64,000 bases of DNA from Vicinamibacterales bacterium. Its GTDB lineage: Bacteria > Acidobacteriota > Vicinamibacteria > Vicinamibacterales > 2-12-FULL-66-21. The position numbers and the translations under genes were made by a program. The first letter of the stretch is position 1; each line of letters starts with the position of its first letter. The notes below the pieces were generated by a model, which saw only the letters and a program-made list of their open reading frames with translations, made no database searches and was not told the origin of the DNA. Below, piece by piece: positions 43,387 to 52,379 of the stretch. The stretch is taken from positions 1 to 64,000 of the forward strand of contig DASXLB010000021.1 in the NCBI GenBank assembly GCA_036496585.1, given 5' to 3'.

Positions 43387-44943
43387 TCAGGCAGCCGGCA
43401 CGAGCGTGCGCTTCCGGCCGACGAGCTCCCGTAGCCGGGCGGTGTACTGCTCGCGATCGCGCCGGCCGACTGCGATCACGAACAAGGCGACGTAGAGCAC
43501 GGCGCTGAAGGCGCTGCCGACCGCGATCCCGAGCAGTCCGCCCGTCAGGTAGGGCTGCAGCGCTTCCAGCGCCAGGCCGGTGACGACGGCCGGCCACGCG
43601 GCGGGCCAGACCGACCGCCGCACGGCTTCCAGGACCGGCAGATCGACGCGGCGGCACGCGTCGGGAAACAGCACGAAGATCGAGGCCGCCGCCACCGGGA
43701 TCACGGTCCCGAACGCGACGCCGACCAGGCCGAGTCTCCGGACGAGCGCGGCGCTCATCGCGAGGTTGACCAGGCCGGTGATGATATTCACGACTGCGAC
43801 GCGGCGGACCGCGCCCGCCCCCTTGAGCACCGTCGTGCTCGTCGCGTTGCCGACGCGCAGCGCCACGGCCACCGCGAGAATCTGGATCACCGGCGCCGCC
43901 ACGAGCATCCTGACGCCCACCCACGCGTTGACCAGCGGATGGGCGAGCACGATCAACACGACCGCGATCGGCAGCACCGTGGCCAGCGACAGGCGCGTGC
44001 CCTCGATCATCACCTGCTGGAGACGGCCGACCTGCCGTGTCGCATCGGCATCGACCACGACGGGGAAGAGCACCGCGTTTCCCTGGTTGGTCAGGCGTTG
44101 CGTGCCGGAAATGATACGGTCGGCAACGGCCCACGCCGCCACCGGCGCCGCGCCCATGAACACGCCGATTACCAGCTCGTCGAGCTCGTAGTTGAGCTTG
44201 TTGGCCCAGTCGATGACCGACGAGTAGACGCTGAATCCGGTCACCTCGCGCAGCCGGTTGCGGCGGAACAGGCGCGGTCGGATGTCGAGCGCGGGGTAGA
44301 CCCGGTAGGCGTTGCGCCGGTAGGCGAAGTAGGTCACGAAGCGCACGAGCGAGGTCGCCGCCACGAGCGGGATCAGCCCGTAGCCGAGCAGCACGACCGC
44401 GACGTTGACGGCGGCCACCAGCACGTTGCTGAGGATCGCGACCATGTTGTTGACGTCGTAGCGCTGGAATCCGCTCGTCACCCCGCCGTAGACCGAGAAC
44501 GGGAAGTTGATCGCGACGTTGACGCCGATGATCAACAGAATCCACTTGCCGACTTCGGCTTGCGCGTGGCTGATCCGGAAGACGTGCTCGAGGTTGAACG
44601 CGAGGCCGATCGTGACCAGATAGGCGAGCACGCCAAAGGCGGCGAACAGGAAGAACAGCGTGCTGGCGATTTCGTTGAGGGCGCGCGCGTCCTTGAACGC
44701 GCGATATTGCGCGATGAACTTGACCATCGCGCCGCCGTATCCGAGGTCGAGGATCGAGAAGTGGATGGTGACGCCGGCGGTCAGCATCCACAGCCCGTAG
44801 GCCTCGGCGCCGAGATGATGGAGGTTGAAGGGCAGCGTCACGAGCCCGGTCGCCATCTCGGCCGCGACCGAGAGATAGCGCGTCGCCACGTTGCGGGCGA
44901 TTGTCTGCAGCGGGCGATCTTCGCTCCAGCCCGATCCGGTCAC
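43387..44943 (-). CDS. Wzx-like polysaccharide flippase (MATE/MVF superfamily)
   Basis: The 518-residue protein has about 12-14 membrane segments. The N-terminal TIARNVATRYLSVAAEMATG and VTLPFNLHHLGAEAYGLWML match the polysaccharide-transporter (PST) family start. FPFSVYGGVTSGFQRYDVNN and NYELDELVIGVFMGAAPVAA are typical of Wzx. It should move the lipid-linked repeat unit to the periplasmic face, for polymerisation by the ligase/polymerase at 30599. GTG start overlapping the previous stop (GTGA). Confidence 0.88.
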   Translation of the reverse strand: MTGSGWSEDRPLQTIARNVATRYLSVAAEMATGLVTLPFNLHHLGAEAYGLWMLTAGVTIHFSILDLGYGGAMVKFIAQYRAFKDARALNEIASTLFFLFAAFGVLAYLVTIGLAFNLEHVFRISHAQAEVGKWILLIIGVNVAINFPFSVYGGVTSGFQRYDVNNMVAILSNVLVAAVNVAVVLLGYGLIPLVAATSLVRFVTYFAYRRNAYRVYPALDIRPRLFRRNRLREVTGFSVYSSVIDWANKLNYELDELVIGVFMGAAPVAAWAVADRIISGTQRLTNQGNAVLFPVVVDADATRQVGRLQQVMIEGTRLSLATVLPIAVVLIVLAHPLVNAWVGVRMLVAAPVIQILAVAVALRVGNATSTTVLKGAGAVRRVAVVNIITGLVNLAMSAALVRRLGLVGVAFGTVIPVAAASIFVLFPDACRRVDLPVLEAVRRSVWPAAWPAVVTGLALEALQPYLTGGLLGIAVGSAFSAVLYVALFVIAVGRRDREQYTARLRELVGRKRTLVPAA

Positions 44944-46316
44944 GCCGCACCCTTCCGGAAGAGCACCACCTTGACGGTGTCGAAGACGATGGTCAGGTCG
45001 AAGATGATCGACAGGTGCTTGATGTAGTAGAGGTCGTAGCGCAGCTTTTCCATCGCATCTTCGAGCGATGCGCCGTAGCGATACTTCACTTGGGCCCAGC
45101 CGGTGAGGCCCGGCTTCACCGCATGGCGCTGCTGGTAGAAGGGAATGGCCTGCGAGAGCTGGGCGACGAAGAACGGCCGCTCAGGACGGGGCCCGACAAA
45201 GCTCATGTCGCCGCGGATCACGTTCCACAGCTGCGGCAGCTCGTCGAGACGGGTCTTGCGGAGAAAGCCGCCGACGCGCGTGACGCGGTCGTCGCCGTCG
45301 CGAGCCCAGATCGGCTGGCCGCCCTGTTCGGCGTCCTTGCGCATCGAGCGGAACTTCGAGAGCACGAAGAGGCGGCCGTTCTCGCCGACGCGCTCCTGCC
45401 GGTAGAACACCGGTCGGCCATCGTCGAGCCACACCAGCAGGGCGGTGCCGGCCATCAGCGGCAGGGCCAGGACGGCCATGCCGAGCGAGAGCGTCAGGTC
45501 GATGCTGCGCTTCATCAAACGGGTCAGGCGAGAGACGCGGAAGCCGTCCGAGAAAATCAGCCACGACGGGCGCAGGTCGTCGAGCAGGATCTTGCCGGTG
45601 ACACGTTCGTAGGTGGTGGTCGCGTCCTCGACCCGCACCCCGGCCATCTTGGCGCGCAGCAGTTCCTCGAGCGGAAGCTTGCCGCGGCGATCCGACAGAC
45701 CGACCACGATGCGATCGATGTGCTGCTCGGCGACGAGCCGATCGATGTCGCCCGGCGTCCCGATAATCGCCGGATTGACGATGCGTTCGCCGATCCGCGA
45801 GGCGTCGTCGTCGATGAAGCCGACTACGCGGTAAGCAAAAGCGTGCTGATCGAGAATCTGCCGCGCCACCTTGCGGGCGGTCTCGCCGGTGCCCACGAAC
45901 AGCACACGCTCTTCGTCGAGCCGCAGCGATCCGGTCACCCCGTTGAAGGCCAGACGCCAGCCCAGAATGGCGATCAGGAAGACGAACAGCGCCGAGACGA
46001 AGATGCCGTCGCCGATCATCAGACCGGGCAGGAAGAAGTAGAGGGCCGCGAGCACGATCGAGGCGGCGCCGGCCGCCTGCAGGAGCCGCACGATCAGCTC
46101 GCGGTTGGAATGGACGATCGTCAGGTCGTAGAAATCGTTGTAGTAAAGACAGAGCTGGCAGATCAGCGTCACCAGCGCAACCTTCCAGAGGTTCGCCGTC
46201 AGATCGGGCGTGTTCTGAAAGAGCGCCGCCAGCGCGACCGATCCGAAGATGAGCAGCAGCTCGCCCGCGAACACCGTCAAACTGCGAGTCGAGACGTATC
46301 GGTTGAACAGCTGCAT
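44940..46316 (-). CDS. Initiating sugar transferase (TIGR03013-like, exosortase-system undecaprenyl-phosphate transferase)
   Basis: The 458-residue protein has four N-terminal membrane segments (about 12-115), a Rossmann-like CoA-binding-type middle (VLFVGTGETARKVARQIL) and a C-terminal bacterial sugar transferase domain. That last domain carries KRSIDLTLSLGMAVLALPLM, FYRQERVGENGRLFVLSKFR, KTRLDELPQLWNVIRGDMSF and VGPRPERP. It transfers sugar-1-phosphate to undecaprenyl phosphate, the first step of the repeat unit. The domain layout and sequence fit the TIGR03013 group found with PEP-CTERM loci. Confidence 0.9.
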   Translation of the reverse strand: MQLFNRYVSTRSLTVFAGELLLIFGSVALAALFQNTPDLTANLWKVALVTLICQLCLYYNDFYDLTIVHSNRELIVRLLQAAGAASIVLAALYFFLPGLMIGDGIFVSALFVFLIAILGWRLAFNGVTGSLRLDEERVLFVGTGETARKVARQILDQHAFAYRVVGFIDDDASRIGERIVNPAIIGTPGDIDRLVAEQHIDRIVVGLSDRRGKLPLEELLRAKMAGVRVEDATTTYERVTGKILLDDLRPSWLIFSDGFRVSRLTRLMKRSIDLTLSLGMAVLALPLMAGTALLVWLDDGRPVFYRQERVGENGRLFVLSKFRSMRKDAEQGGQPIWARDGDDRVTRVGGFLRKTRLDELPQLWNVIRGDMSFVGPRPERPFFVAQLSQAIPFYQQRHAVKPGLTGWAQVKYRYGASLEDAMEKLRYDLYYIKHLSIIFDLTIVFDTVKVVLFRKGAA

Positions 46317-46337
46317 ATCTACGCTCCCCGCGATCGT

Positions 46338-47201
46338 CTACCCGGCGACGTAGTGATAGCCGCCGAGGTAGGACGAGGCGCCGTCGCCGGCATCGTTGAG
46401 CACGAGGCCGACCACCTTGTTGGTATCGAGGCCGGCGAGGGCGCGTTCGATGGCCGGCTTGGGCGTCACGCCGGCACGAACGATCATCAGCAAGCCGTCG
46501 ACCATCCCCAGCGCGATCGACACGTCGGCCAGCGGCGCCACCGGCGGCATGTCGATGATGATCCGGTCGTAACGCGTACGAAGCGCATCCAGCGTCCGCC
46601 GCATCGCGATCGAGCCAAGCAGCTCTGCCGGATGCGACGAGGTCGGCCCAGAGGGCAGCACCGACAGGTGGTGGTCCGCCACCGCAACCAGGGCGTCGTC
46701 GAGCGAAGCTGCGCCGGTCAGCACATCGGCCAGGCCCGGCGAGTCGGATATACCGAAGAGGTGATGGATGGCCGGCCGCCGCAGGTCGCCGTCGACGAGC
46801 AGCACTCGCTGCTGGAAGTCCTGCGCCATCGCCAGCGCGAGGTTGGCGGCGGTGAGGCTCTTGCCGTCCCCCTTATTGGGGCTGGTGACGACGATCGAAC
46901 GCAGCGTCCGTCCGTGCTCGGCGTTCTTGATGCGCGTCCGCAGCGACCGGTACTGCTCGGCCGCGGGCGACTGCGGCGCCAGGGCCGAGACGAGGCGGTG
47001 ATCGAGGCGCACCGCAACCGGCGTTGCCTCGACGGGTTCGACCGCCGGCGCCGAGGTGGACATCGCGTGCATCGGCATCGCCAGCGCGGCGGCGCCAGCT
47101 CCTGACGTGCCGGCCGTGGGAAGGTCGGCCCCGAGGGCGCGCGTGCGGTGGACGGCGCCGTCCCGCTCGGCTTTCTTGAGAATCTCCTGTATGCGGCTCA
47201 T
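46338..47201 (-). CDS. BY-kinase-type tyrosine autokinase (CpsD/CapB, exosortase-system)
   Basis: The ATG at 47201 has AGGAG 7 nt upstream; the protein is 287 residues. MSRIQEILKKAERDG is the N-terminus typical of this group. Walker A is SPNKGDGKSL, Walker A' VLLVDGDLRRP and Walker B IIIDMPPVAPLAD. The C-terminus SSYLGGYHYVAG has three tyrosines but is shorter than the usual tyrosine cluster. Working with the separate Wzc-like membrane protein upstream, it would control polymer length and export through phosphorylation cycles. Confidence 0.9.
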   Translation of the reverse strand: MSRIQEILKKAERDGAVHRTRALGADLPTAGTSGAGAAALAMPMHAMSTSAPAVEPVEATPVAVRLDHRLVSALAPQSPAAEQYRSLRTRIKNAEHGRTLRSIVVTSPNKGDGKSLTAANLALAMAQDFQQRVLLVDGDLRRPAIHHLFGISDSPGLADVLTGAASLDDALVAVADHHLSVLPSGPTSSHPAELLGSIAMRRTLDALRTRYDRIIIDMPPVAPLADVSIALGMVDGLLMIVRAGVTPKPAIERALAGLDTNKVVGLVLNDAGDGASSYLGGYHYVAG

Positions 47202-47211
47202 AGTCGTCTCC

Positions 47212-48672
47212 TCAGGCGGCGGTGATCCGCGGAATCTCGCCAAGTACCGGTACTTCGAATTCGTTCTGCAGCGCGCGCGAGTCGTAGACGGAGCGGTCGA
47301 GGAACTCGCGTCCGAGCGCTGCGCCGGCGCCCAGCACGAAACCGAGCGCGAGCGCCAGGCCCATCACCTTGAGCGGCTGCGGATCGATCGGCTGTTTGGG
47401 ATAGTCGGCGGGGTAGAGGATGCTGAAGCGCTCCCCTCCCTGCTTCTTCGCGAGGTCTTCGGCAAGCCGGGCGGCCTGCAGCCGCGTGTTCAGATCAGCG
47501 TAGCGGGCCTTCTCGAGATCGTAGTCACGCTGCAGCGAGGTCAGCTCCTGCTCGACCATCGGCGCGGACTCGACCCGGCTCTGATAGGAGCTGATCTGGG
47601 CGCTCGCGTTCCGCGCCGCGTCCTGCAGCTCTTTCAGGTGGATCCGCGCCATGTCGCGCTCCTGCACTTTCTGGCGATAGAGCGGGTCGGACTTCAGCAG
47701 CTCGTCGCGGTTGGAGGGCTGGTCGACCTTCGAGGCCGCGACATCCGCCTTGGCGACCTTGATCTCCTCCTGCAGGCGGGTGACGTCAGGATGCTTGTCG
47801 GTATAGCCGAGCGCGCGGTCGGAAGCGAGCTGCGCCTGCAGATCGTCGACGTGCTTCTGCGCCGCCTGGCTCGCGGCGAGCGCGGAGGCGGTCATCCCCT
47901 CGACTCCGGCGCCCTGCTGCATCGCCTGGATCTGCCCGTCGATCAGGGTCAGCCCGTCCTGCTGCGCGCGGATCTGGATCGAAACCGACTCGAACTGCTG
48001 GCGCGCGCCGTTGACCATCTGGACGTTGGCCGGGATCTGCTCCGGCAGCCGGCCGATGAATCCCTGCTTCTTCGTTCGCATCCGATTGTCGAGGTCGGTG
48101 AGGCGCGCCTGCGATTCGCCGGCCTGCTGCGCCAGGACGTCGGCCGAGTTCTCCGCGCGCGCCCTCTGCGCCTTGAGGTTCTCGTCGACGAACACCTGGG
48201 CGACGCGGTTGGCGATCCGCTGCGCCCGCTCGGCCGAGGCGTCGGTGACCCCGAGGTAGAACATCTCGATGCCGCGCGTCGGATCCGGCCGGCCGTTCAG
48301 CCCGATGGTGGGGGGAACCTCGATGTTCTTCGCCAGGTCGTCACGCAGCCGGGCGGCGACCTGCTCGCGGTTGTGCTTCGGGTCGATCTGCTCCTCGCCG
48401 ATGACGCGATCGAGCACCTCCGGACTGAGCAGCTGTTGCTGGATGGCGCGCTGCCGGTCGACCGGATCCATCGAGCTGACGCCGCGTAGCAAATCGCCGG
48501 AGACGCTGGGCGATTGCACGCCGAGCGCGACCCGCGACAGATATGTCTTCGGCCACACCAGCAGGATCGCGCCGCCGAGCGCCACACAGGCGGCCAGCGG
48601 CACGACGAACCACCACTTGCGGCGCTTCACCGCCGCCATGTAGTCGAGGGGATGAAACGACTGCTGCTCCAT
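47212..48672 (-). CDS. Wzz/Wzc-like polysaccharide chain-length determinant with GNVR domain
   Basis: The 486-residue protein has two membrane helices (WWFVVPLAACVALGGAILLV near residue 20 and LKVMGLALALGFVLGAGAAL near 440), between which lies a long periplasmic coiled-coil region. The VEQELTSLQRDYDLEKARYADL segment is the GNVR-type motif. It lacks a kinase domain, which is encoded separately just downstream. It should form the periplasmic co-polymerase connecting the Wzy-type polymerase to the outer-membrane channel. The start shares a base with the stop of the beta-barrel gene (TAATG). Confidence 0.88.
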   Translation of the reverse strand: MEQQSFHPLDYMAAVKRRKWWFVVPLAACVALGGAILLVWPKTYLSRVALGVQSPSVSGDLLRGVSSMDPVDRQRAIQQQLLSPEVLDRVIGEEQIDPKHNREQVAARLRDDLAKNIEVPPTIGLNGRPDPTRGIEMFYLGVTDASAERAQRIANRVAQVFVDENLKAQRARAENSADVLAQQAGESQARLTDLDNRMRTKKQGFIGRLPEQIPANVQMVNGARQQFESVSIQIRAQQDGLTLIDGQIQAMQQGAGVEGMTASALAASQAAQKHVDDLQAQLASDRALGYTDKHPDVTRLQEEIKVAKADVAASKVDQPSNRDELLKSDPLYRQKVQERDMARIHLKELQDAARNASAQISSYQSRVESAPMVEQELTSLQRDYDLEKARYADLNTRLQAARLAEDLAKKQGGERFSILYPADYPKQPIDPQPLKVMGLALALGFVLGAGAALGREFLDRSVYDSRALQNEFEVPVLGEIPRITAA

Positions 48673-49913
48673 TAGCGAATCCTCATAGGTTCAGAGATGA
48701 CGATCTGCGCGCCGATGACGTGACGGGTGATGAGGCCGGTGGTCAGGTGCTCGGCGAGCCGGGTCTCCTGACGCGTGAAAATCCAGTAGCCCTCGACGCG
48801 GAGCGATCGGCCGATCGCGTAGCCGCCGAGCGTGTCGAACCAGAGCGAATCGAGGGGCAGTTCACCGGCGACGAACGGATTGGTGCGGCGCCACGCCGCC
48901 GACTCCTGCACGTAGAAGCGGTTGCGGGTCAGCGGCATCTGCACGTAGCCACGCAGCTCTTCGCTCTGGTTGGTGCCGCCGAAGGTCAGCGACGGGACGT
49001 AGCTGCGTTCGTACGAGCTCCCGAGCGTGGCCCGTTCGGCGTGATGCGTGATCCCTGCGCGGACGTAGGGACCGTTGCGGGTGATGCCGCGGGTACGGTC
49101 GTCGAGATGGGAAAATCCCAGCGCCGCTTCGATCTCGGTCTGCGGCCCAGGGCGATAGTTGTAGAGCGCGCCGACGTCCTCGAACAGCAGGGTCACCGGC
49201 ACGGTCTCGAAGCCGACGGTCCCTTCGCTGAGATGCGCGACGCGAACTCCGCCCTCGACTCCGATGGACGACCGGCCGCTGAACCGGTTCGCCAGGCTGG
49301 CGTGCATGCCGTTGACGGTGCCGCCGGTGAGCGGCGTGTCCTTGCGCACGAAATCGACCCAGGTGCCTTCATACCCGGCGCTGAAATCGAGCGTGCGGGT
49401 CAGACGCGCCTCGATGCCGGCCGCGGCGTCGTTGTAGCGGGAGCCGGTGCGCTGGAAGGGCACGCCGTTCAACGGCAGCAGGTCGGTCGTCGGCACGCGC
49501 ATGTAGTTTTCTTTGGCCACGAACGTCACGCGCCGGTTGAGCATCCGCCGCAGGTCGAGATAGGCGCGCTGGTCGGTGCCGTCGAGATCGGTGAGCTCGA
49601 AGTAGTGCCGGAAGGTGCCGTCGTATCCGGTCGAGAAGCTGGTTCGCGAGTCGTAGAACTCGAGCTGACCTGAGGGCTGCAGCGTCGCAAGCGTGTCCGA
49701 CGCGGGGCTGCCGCCTGGCAGCTCGGCCTGCGCGATCGCGACGTTGCTGTCAAACTGCCCGCCGATCGTCACTCCCGGCGTGAACGACCAGCCGGGTACG
49801 CGCCAGGACGGCAGCTCCGCGAGCGGCTCCTGTTGCGCCGCGGCCGGGGCGGCTGCCGCCAGCGCCAGCAGCGCGGCGGCGGCGAACGTCTGAAGAGGGC
49901 AGTTGGTCGGCAT
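48672..49913 (-). CDS. Outer-membrane beta-barrel protein (exosortase-locus porin-like, TIGR03016-type)
   Basis: The 413-residue protein has a signal peptide (LQTFAAAALLALAAAAPAAA). A series of alternating amphipathic strands follows (VTIGGQFDSNVAIAQ, FSTGYDGTFRHYFELTD, TLDFSAGYEGTWVDFVRK, ATLGSSYERSYVPSLTFGG), ending with VIGAQIVISEPMRIR, consistent with an outer-membrane beta-barrel. Its position between export protein and chain-length protein matches the TIGR03016 proteins of PEP-CTERM EPS loci; it could be the outer-membrane conduit or an assembly factor. Confidence 0.8.
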   Translation of the reverse strand: MPTNCPLQTFAAAALLALAAAAPAAAQQEPLAELPSWRVPGWSFTPGVTIGGQFDSNVAIAQAELPGGSPASDTLATLQPSGQLEFYDSRTSFSTGYDGTFRHYFELTDLDGTDQRAYLDLRRMLNRRVTFVAKENYMRVPTTDLLPLNGVPFQRTGSRYNDAAAGIEARLTRTLDFSAGYEGTWVDFVRKDTPLTGGTVNGMHASLANRFSGRSSIGVEGGVRVAHLSEGTVGFETVPVTLLFEDVGALYNYRPGPQTEIEAALGFSHLDDRTRGITRNGPYVRAGITHHAERATLGSSYERSYVPSLTFGGTNQSEELRGYVQMPLTRNRFYVQESAAWRRTNPFVAGELPLDSLWFDTLGGYAIGRSLRVEGYWIFTRQETRLAEHLTTGLITRHVIGAQIVISEPMRIR

Positions 49914-49923
49914 CGCGTCCTGC

Positions 49924-50544
49924 CTACTTGACGATGACGGTATCGCCCGGCTGCAGCGCCAGCGGCTCGCGCCGGGTGTCGTCGTCGATCGCGTCCTTGT
50001 AGTTGAACTTCAGCTTCTCCGTGCCGCGCAGGATGGTGATGTCCTTGCGGTTGGCAAAGTCAGTGAAGCCGCCGGCCAGCGCGATCGCCTGGATGATGGA
50101 GAGACGGCCGTTAAGGGCGAAGACGCCGGGCCTGGTCACCTCGCCCTGCACGTAGACGACCTGGGGCGTCGTCTCGAGCACGATGACGGTCACCACCGGG
50201 TTGGCGATGTATTCCTTGAGGGAGGCGGCGATCGCGTCCCGTAACTCGAGCGAGGTGTGCCCTGCGGCCGCGACGTCGCCGACCAGCGGCAGCGTGATCT
50301 TGCCGTCGGGGCGGATCTGCAGCGATTGCGAGAGCTGCTGGTCTTTGTAGACGTCGATACGCAGCTTGTCGCCGGTCACCAGGTGGTAGTCGGCCGTCGT
50401 CGGGGAGGTGCGGGTCGTCGGCGCCGCGCCCGTCGCGCCTGACGTGCCAATCGGCGTCGGCGTCTGCGCGGTCTGCGCCGCGGCGGTGCCCAGCAGGGCG
50501 GCGAGCGAGAGCGCGGTGAACGTGGCGGTCGGCTTCGTAATCAT
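49924..50544 (-). CDS. Wza-like polysaccharide export protein (exosortase-type)
   Basis: The ATG at 50544 gives 206 residues; an ATG at 50553 is possible but sits directly on its GGAAGG ribosome site, which instead serves the 50544 start. There is a signal peptide (FTALSLAALLGTAAAQ), then the Poly_export domain (YHLVTGDKLRIDVYKDQQLS, PLVGDVAAAGHTSLELRDAI) and one SLBB domain (VYVQGEVTRPGVFALNGRL, ALAGGFTDFANRKDITIL). No lipobox cysteine is present, unlike classic Wza. The protein is small, as in exosortase-associated loci (TIGR03027-like). Confidence 0.88.
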   Translation of the reverse strand: MITKPTATFTALSLAALLGTAAAQTAQTPTPIGTSGATGAAPTTRTSPTTADYHLVTGDKLRIDVYKDQQLSQSLQIRPDGKITLPLVGDVAAAGHTSLELRDAIAASLKEYIANPVVTVIVLETTPQVVYVQGEVTRPGVFALNGRLSIIQAIALAGGFTDFANRKDITILRGTEKLKFNYKDAIDDDTRREPLALQPGDTVIVK

Positions 50545-50561
50545 AAGACGCATCCTTCCGT

Positions 50562-50984
50562 TTATGCCTGGGCGGTGCCGCGCGGGGTGCGCCGCGCGAC
50601 GGCGGTTCGTGCCTGCGCCGCCGCTCGACGCAGGGTCTCGACGTCGGCGCCGTGGGTGGGACAGCAGGCCGCACCGACTTCGATCTCGAGCGGCTGCCCG
50701 AATTGGTAGTGCTCGAGCCGCACCAGCACGCGATCGATCACGCGCATCGAGTTCTGCATGTCGGCGTCGAGCAGCACCATCGACACCGCGGTGTCGCCGA
50801 CCGCCAGCAGGTCGGTCTCGCGCAGCTCCGGGTTGATGAGACTGGCGATATTGCGGCGGTCCTCGGCGGAGCGCTCGCCGCGCGGCTCGAGCAGCACCAA
50901 GGTCACGAAGTTCTGCGAGCGCAGCGCCCGCTTCAACTCGTTGGCGAGTACGAATTCGAATGTGTCGGATGTCAGCACGGCCAT
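50562..50984 (-). CDS. Degenerate GGDEF-domain protein (possible c-di-GMP receptor)
   Basis: The 140-residue protein is shaped like a short GGDEF domain. It has an N-terminal helix/strand (FEFVLANELKRALRSQNFVTL), then RETD (55-58), which corresponds to the RxxD inhibitory site. VGDTA (62-66) stands where GGDEF should be, SMVLLDAD follows, and the C-terminal block is EVGAACCPTHGADVETLRRAAA. The catalytic GGDEF is lost, so it cannot be a cyclase; the intact RxxD could bind c-di-GMP as in PelD. It is the second gene of the operon led by a sigma-54 activator, and its stop lies 18 nt from the export protein start. Confidence 0.72.
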   Translation of the reverse strand: MAVLTSDTFEFVLANELKRALRSQNFVTLVLLEPRGERSAEDRRNIASLINPELRETDLLAVGDTAVSMVLLDADMQNSMRVIDRVLVRLEHYQFGQPLEIEVGAACCPTHGADVETLRRAAAQARTAVARRTPRGTAQA

Positions 50985-50985
50985 G

Positions 50986-52101
50986 TCAGGACGCTGTGTC
51001 GAGCTCCGCTTCTTTGATCTTGTAGAGCAGCGCCTTGTAGCTGATGCCGAGGATCTCGGCCGCCTCACGGCGGTTCCATCGCGTGTGCTGCAGGGTGCGG
51101 TAGATGAGGCCCCGCTCGGCTTCGCGCGCGGCGGATCGCGCGATGTCTTTCAGGGAGCCAGTGAGTGGCGCCGGTCGAGCGGCGGGCACCGCAGCGGCGG
51201 GTCCCGGCACGGGCGGCGCGGCAATCGCCGGAAGGGCCGTCGCCAGAGATGCCTGCAGGAGGGGGATCGGCCCCGATACCACCGTCCGGCCCGCGATCGC
51301 GTCGGCGACCTCACGGCGAATCGGCGCGTCCGTGCCGAGGATCACCATCCGCTTCACCAGGTTCTCGAGCTCGCGGACGTTGCCCGGCCAGTCATACTCG
51401 GCGAACAGTCGCAGCGTGTCGGTGGCGAGCGCCGGCGCGCGCTTGTTGTAGTGCGCGGAATACTGGCCGAGAAAGCACTGGGTCAGCGCCGGGATCTCGC
51501 CCCGTCGCTGGCGGAGCGGCGGCAGCGTGATACAGACGACGTTCAGGCGGAAGAACAGGTCTTCCCGGAACTGCCCGTCGGCGACCGCGAGCTCGAGATC
51601 GCGGTTGGTCGCGGCAACCACCCGCACGTCGACCTGCACGTCCTGGCGCCCGCCCAGCCGCGCGAACTCCCCGTCCTGCAGCACCTGCAGGAGCTTGGAC
51701 TGCAGCGGCGCGCCCATTTCGCTGACTTCGTCGAGGAACATCGTGCCGTGGTTGGCGAACTCGAACTTGCCCGGCTTGTGCTGCAGCGCGCCGGTAAAGG
51801 CGCCGCGTTCGAACCCGAACAGCTCGGACTCGAGCAGTTCCGCCGGGAGGGCCGCGCAGTTCACCTTCACGAACATGCGGTCACGGCGTGGCGACGCGGA
51901 ATGTACGTTGCGCGCGACGAGCTCCTTGCCCGTCCCGCTCTCGCCGCGGATGAGAACGGTGACGTCAGTGTCAGCGACACGACCGATGAGTTCGCGGACT
52001 TCCCGCATCTGGTCGCTGGTGCCGAGCAGCACCGCGGTGACGCGTCGCAGCGGCACTGCAGGCCCGTCAGACGGCGCCGGCGGCGTGAGGTTCTCGGTCA
52101 T
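50986..52101 (-). CDS. Sigma-54-dependent Fis-family activator without receiver domain
   Basis: The 371-residue protein starts at the ATG at 52101. After a short leader it has the AAA+ sigma-54 domain: Walker [13 protein letters not shown], the sigma-contact loop RGAFTGALQ, Walker [20 protein letters not shown] and [11 protein letters not shown]. The C-terminal Fis-type helix-turn-helix is [20 protein letters not shown]. There is no receiver or GAF domain, so it is constitutively competent or controlled by partners (the degenerate GGDEF protein is encoded next to it). It likely drives the EPS promoters carrying -24/-12 elements. Confidence 0.9.
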   Translation of the reverse strand: MTENLTPPAPSDGPAVPLRRVTAVLLGTSDQMREVRELIGRVADTDVTVLIRGESGTGKELVARNVHSASPRRDRMFVKVNCAALPAELLESELFGFERGAFTGALQHKPGKFEFANHGTMFLDEVSEMGAPLQSKLLQVLQDGEFARLGGRQDVQVDVRVVAATNRDLELAVADGQFREDLFFRLNVVCITLPPLRQRRGEIPALTQCFLGQYSAHYNKRAPALATDTLRLFAEYDWPGNVRELENLVKRMVILGTDAPIRREVADAIAGRTVVSGPIPLLQASLATALPAIAAPPVPGPAAAVPAARPAPLTGSLKDIARSAAREAERGLIYRTLQHTRWNRREAAEILGISYKALLYKIKEAELDTAS

Positions 52102-52379
52102 CCCGCGTACATCCGGCTGAGTGGGCCACTGCACGCGGACCAGTTCAGCAAGCGAAATGCCACGACAGCAAAACTTTGGAAATATTGGCGAAATCGCGGG
52201 ACGGTGAGGCGGAAGGGCCGAGGTGAGAAGGACGCTACCGTCGAAGGAGTGGAAGTGCGATGCGTACTGTGTGGAATAGTTGGCAGTGAGTGAACAGTCG
52301 GCCGCAGGCAGGGGCCGATGAGGAGGGAGCCGGGAACAGCCGGCAGTTTCTCACTGCCCACTGCCCACGACTCAACGAC
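52102..52379. other. Intergenic region with inverted repeat between two activator genes
   Basis: The region contains the sigma-54 site at 52147-52162. It also holds a 9-bp perfect inverted repeat, GGCAGTGAG (about 52282-52290) with CTCACTGCC (about 52350-52358), which continues into two ACTGCCC direct units. The inverted repeat lies after the response-regulator stop and could be a terminator or a dispersed element. No gene was seen. Confidence 0.5.
52147..52162 (-). promoter_or_regulatory. Sigma-54 (-24/-12) promoter for the activator/export operon
   Basis: On the minus strand the sequence TGGCATTTCGCTTGCT has TGGCA at -24 and TTGCT at -12 with GG-N10-GC spacing. Transcription would begin near 52136, about 35 nt before the ATG at 52101. 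The activator gene is therefore itself probably sigma-54 dependent. Confidence 0.68.

Noticed and set aside
44901-47105. A 734-codon open frame on the plus strand
   Set aside because: It is antisense to the sugar transferase and tyrosine kinase genes, which have complete conserved motifs.
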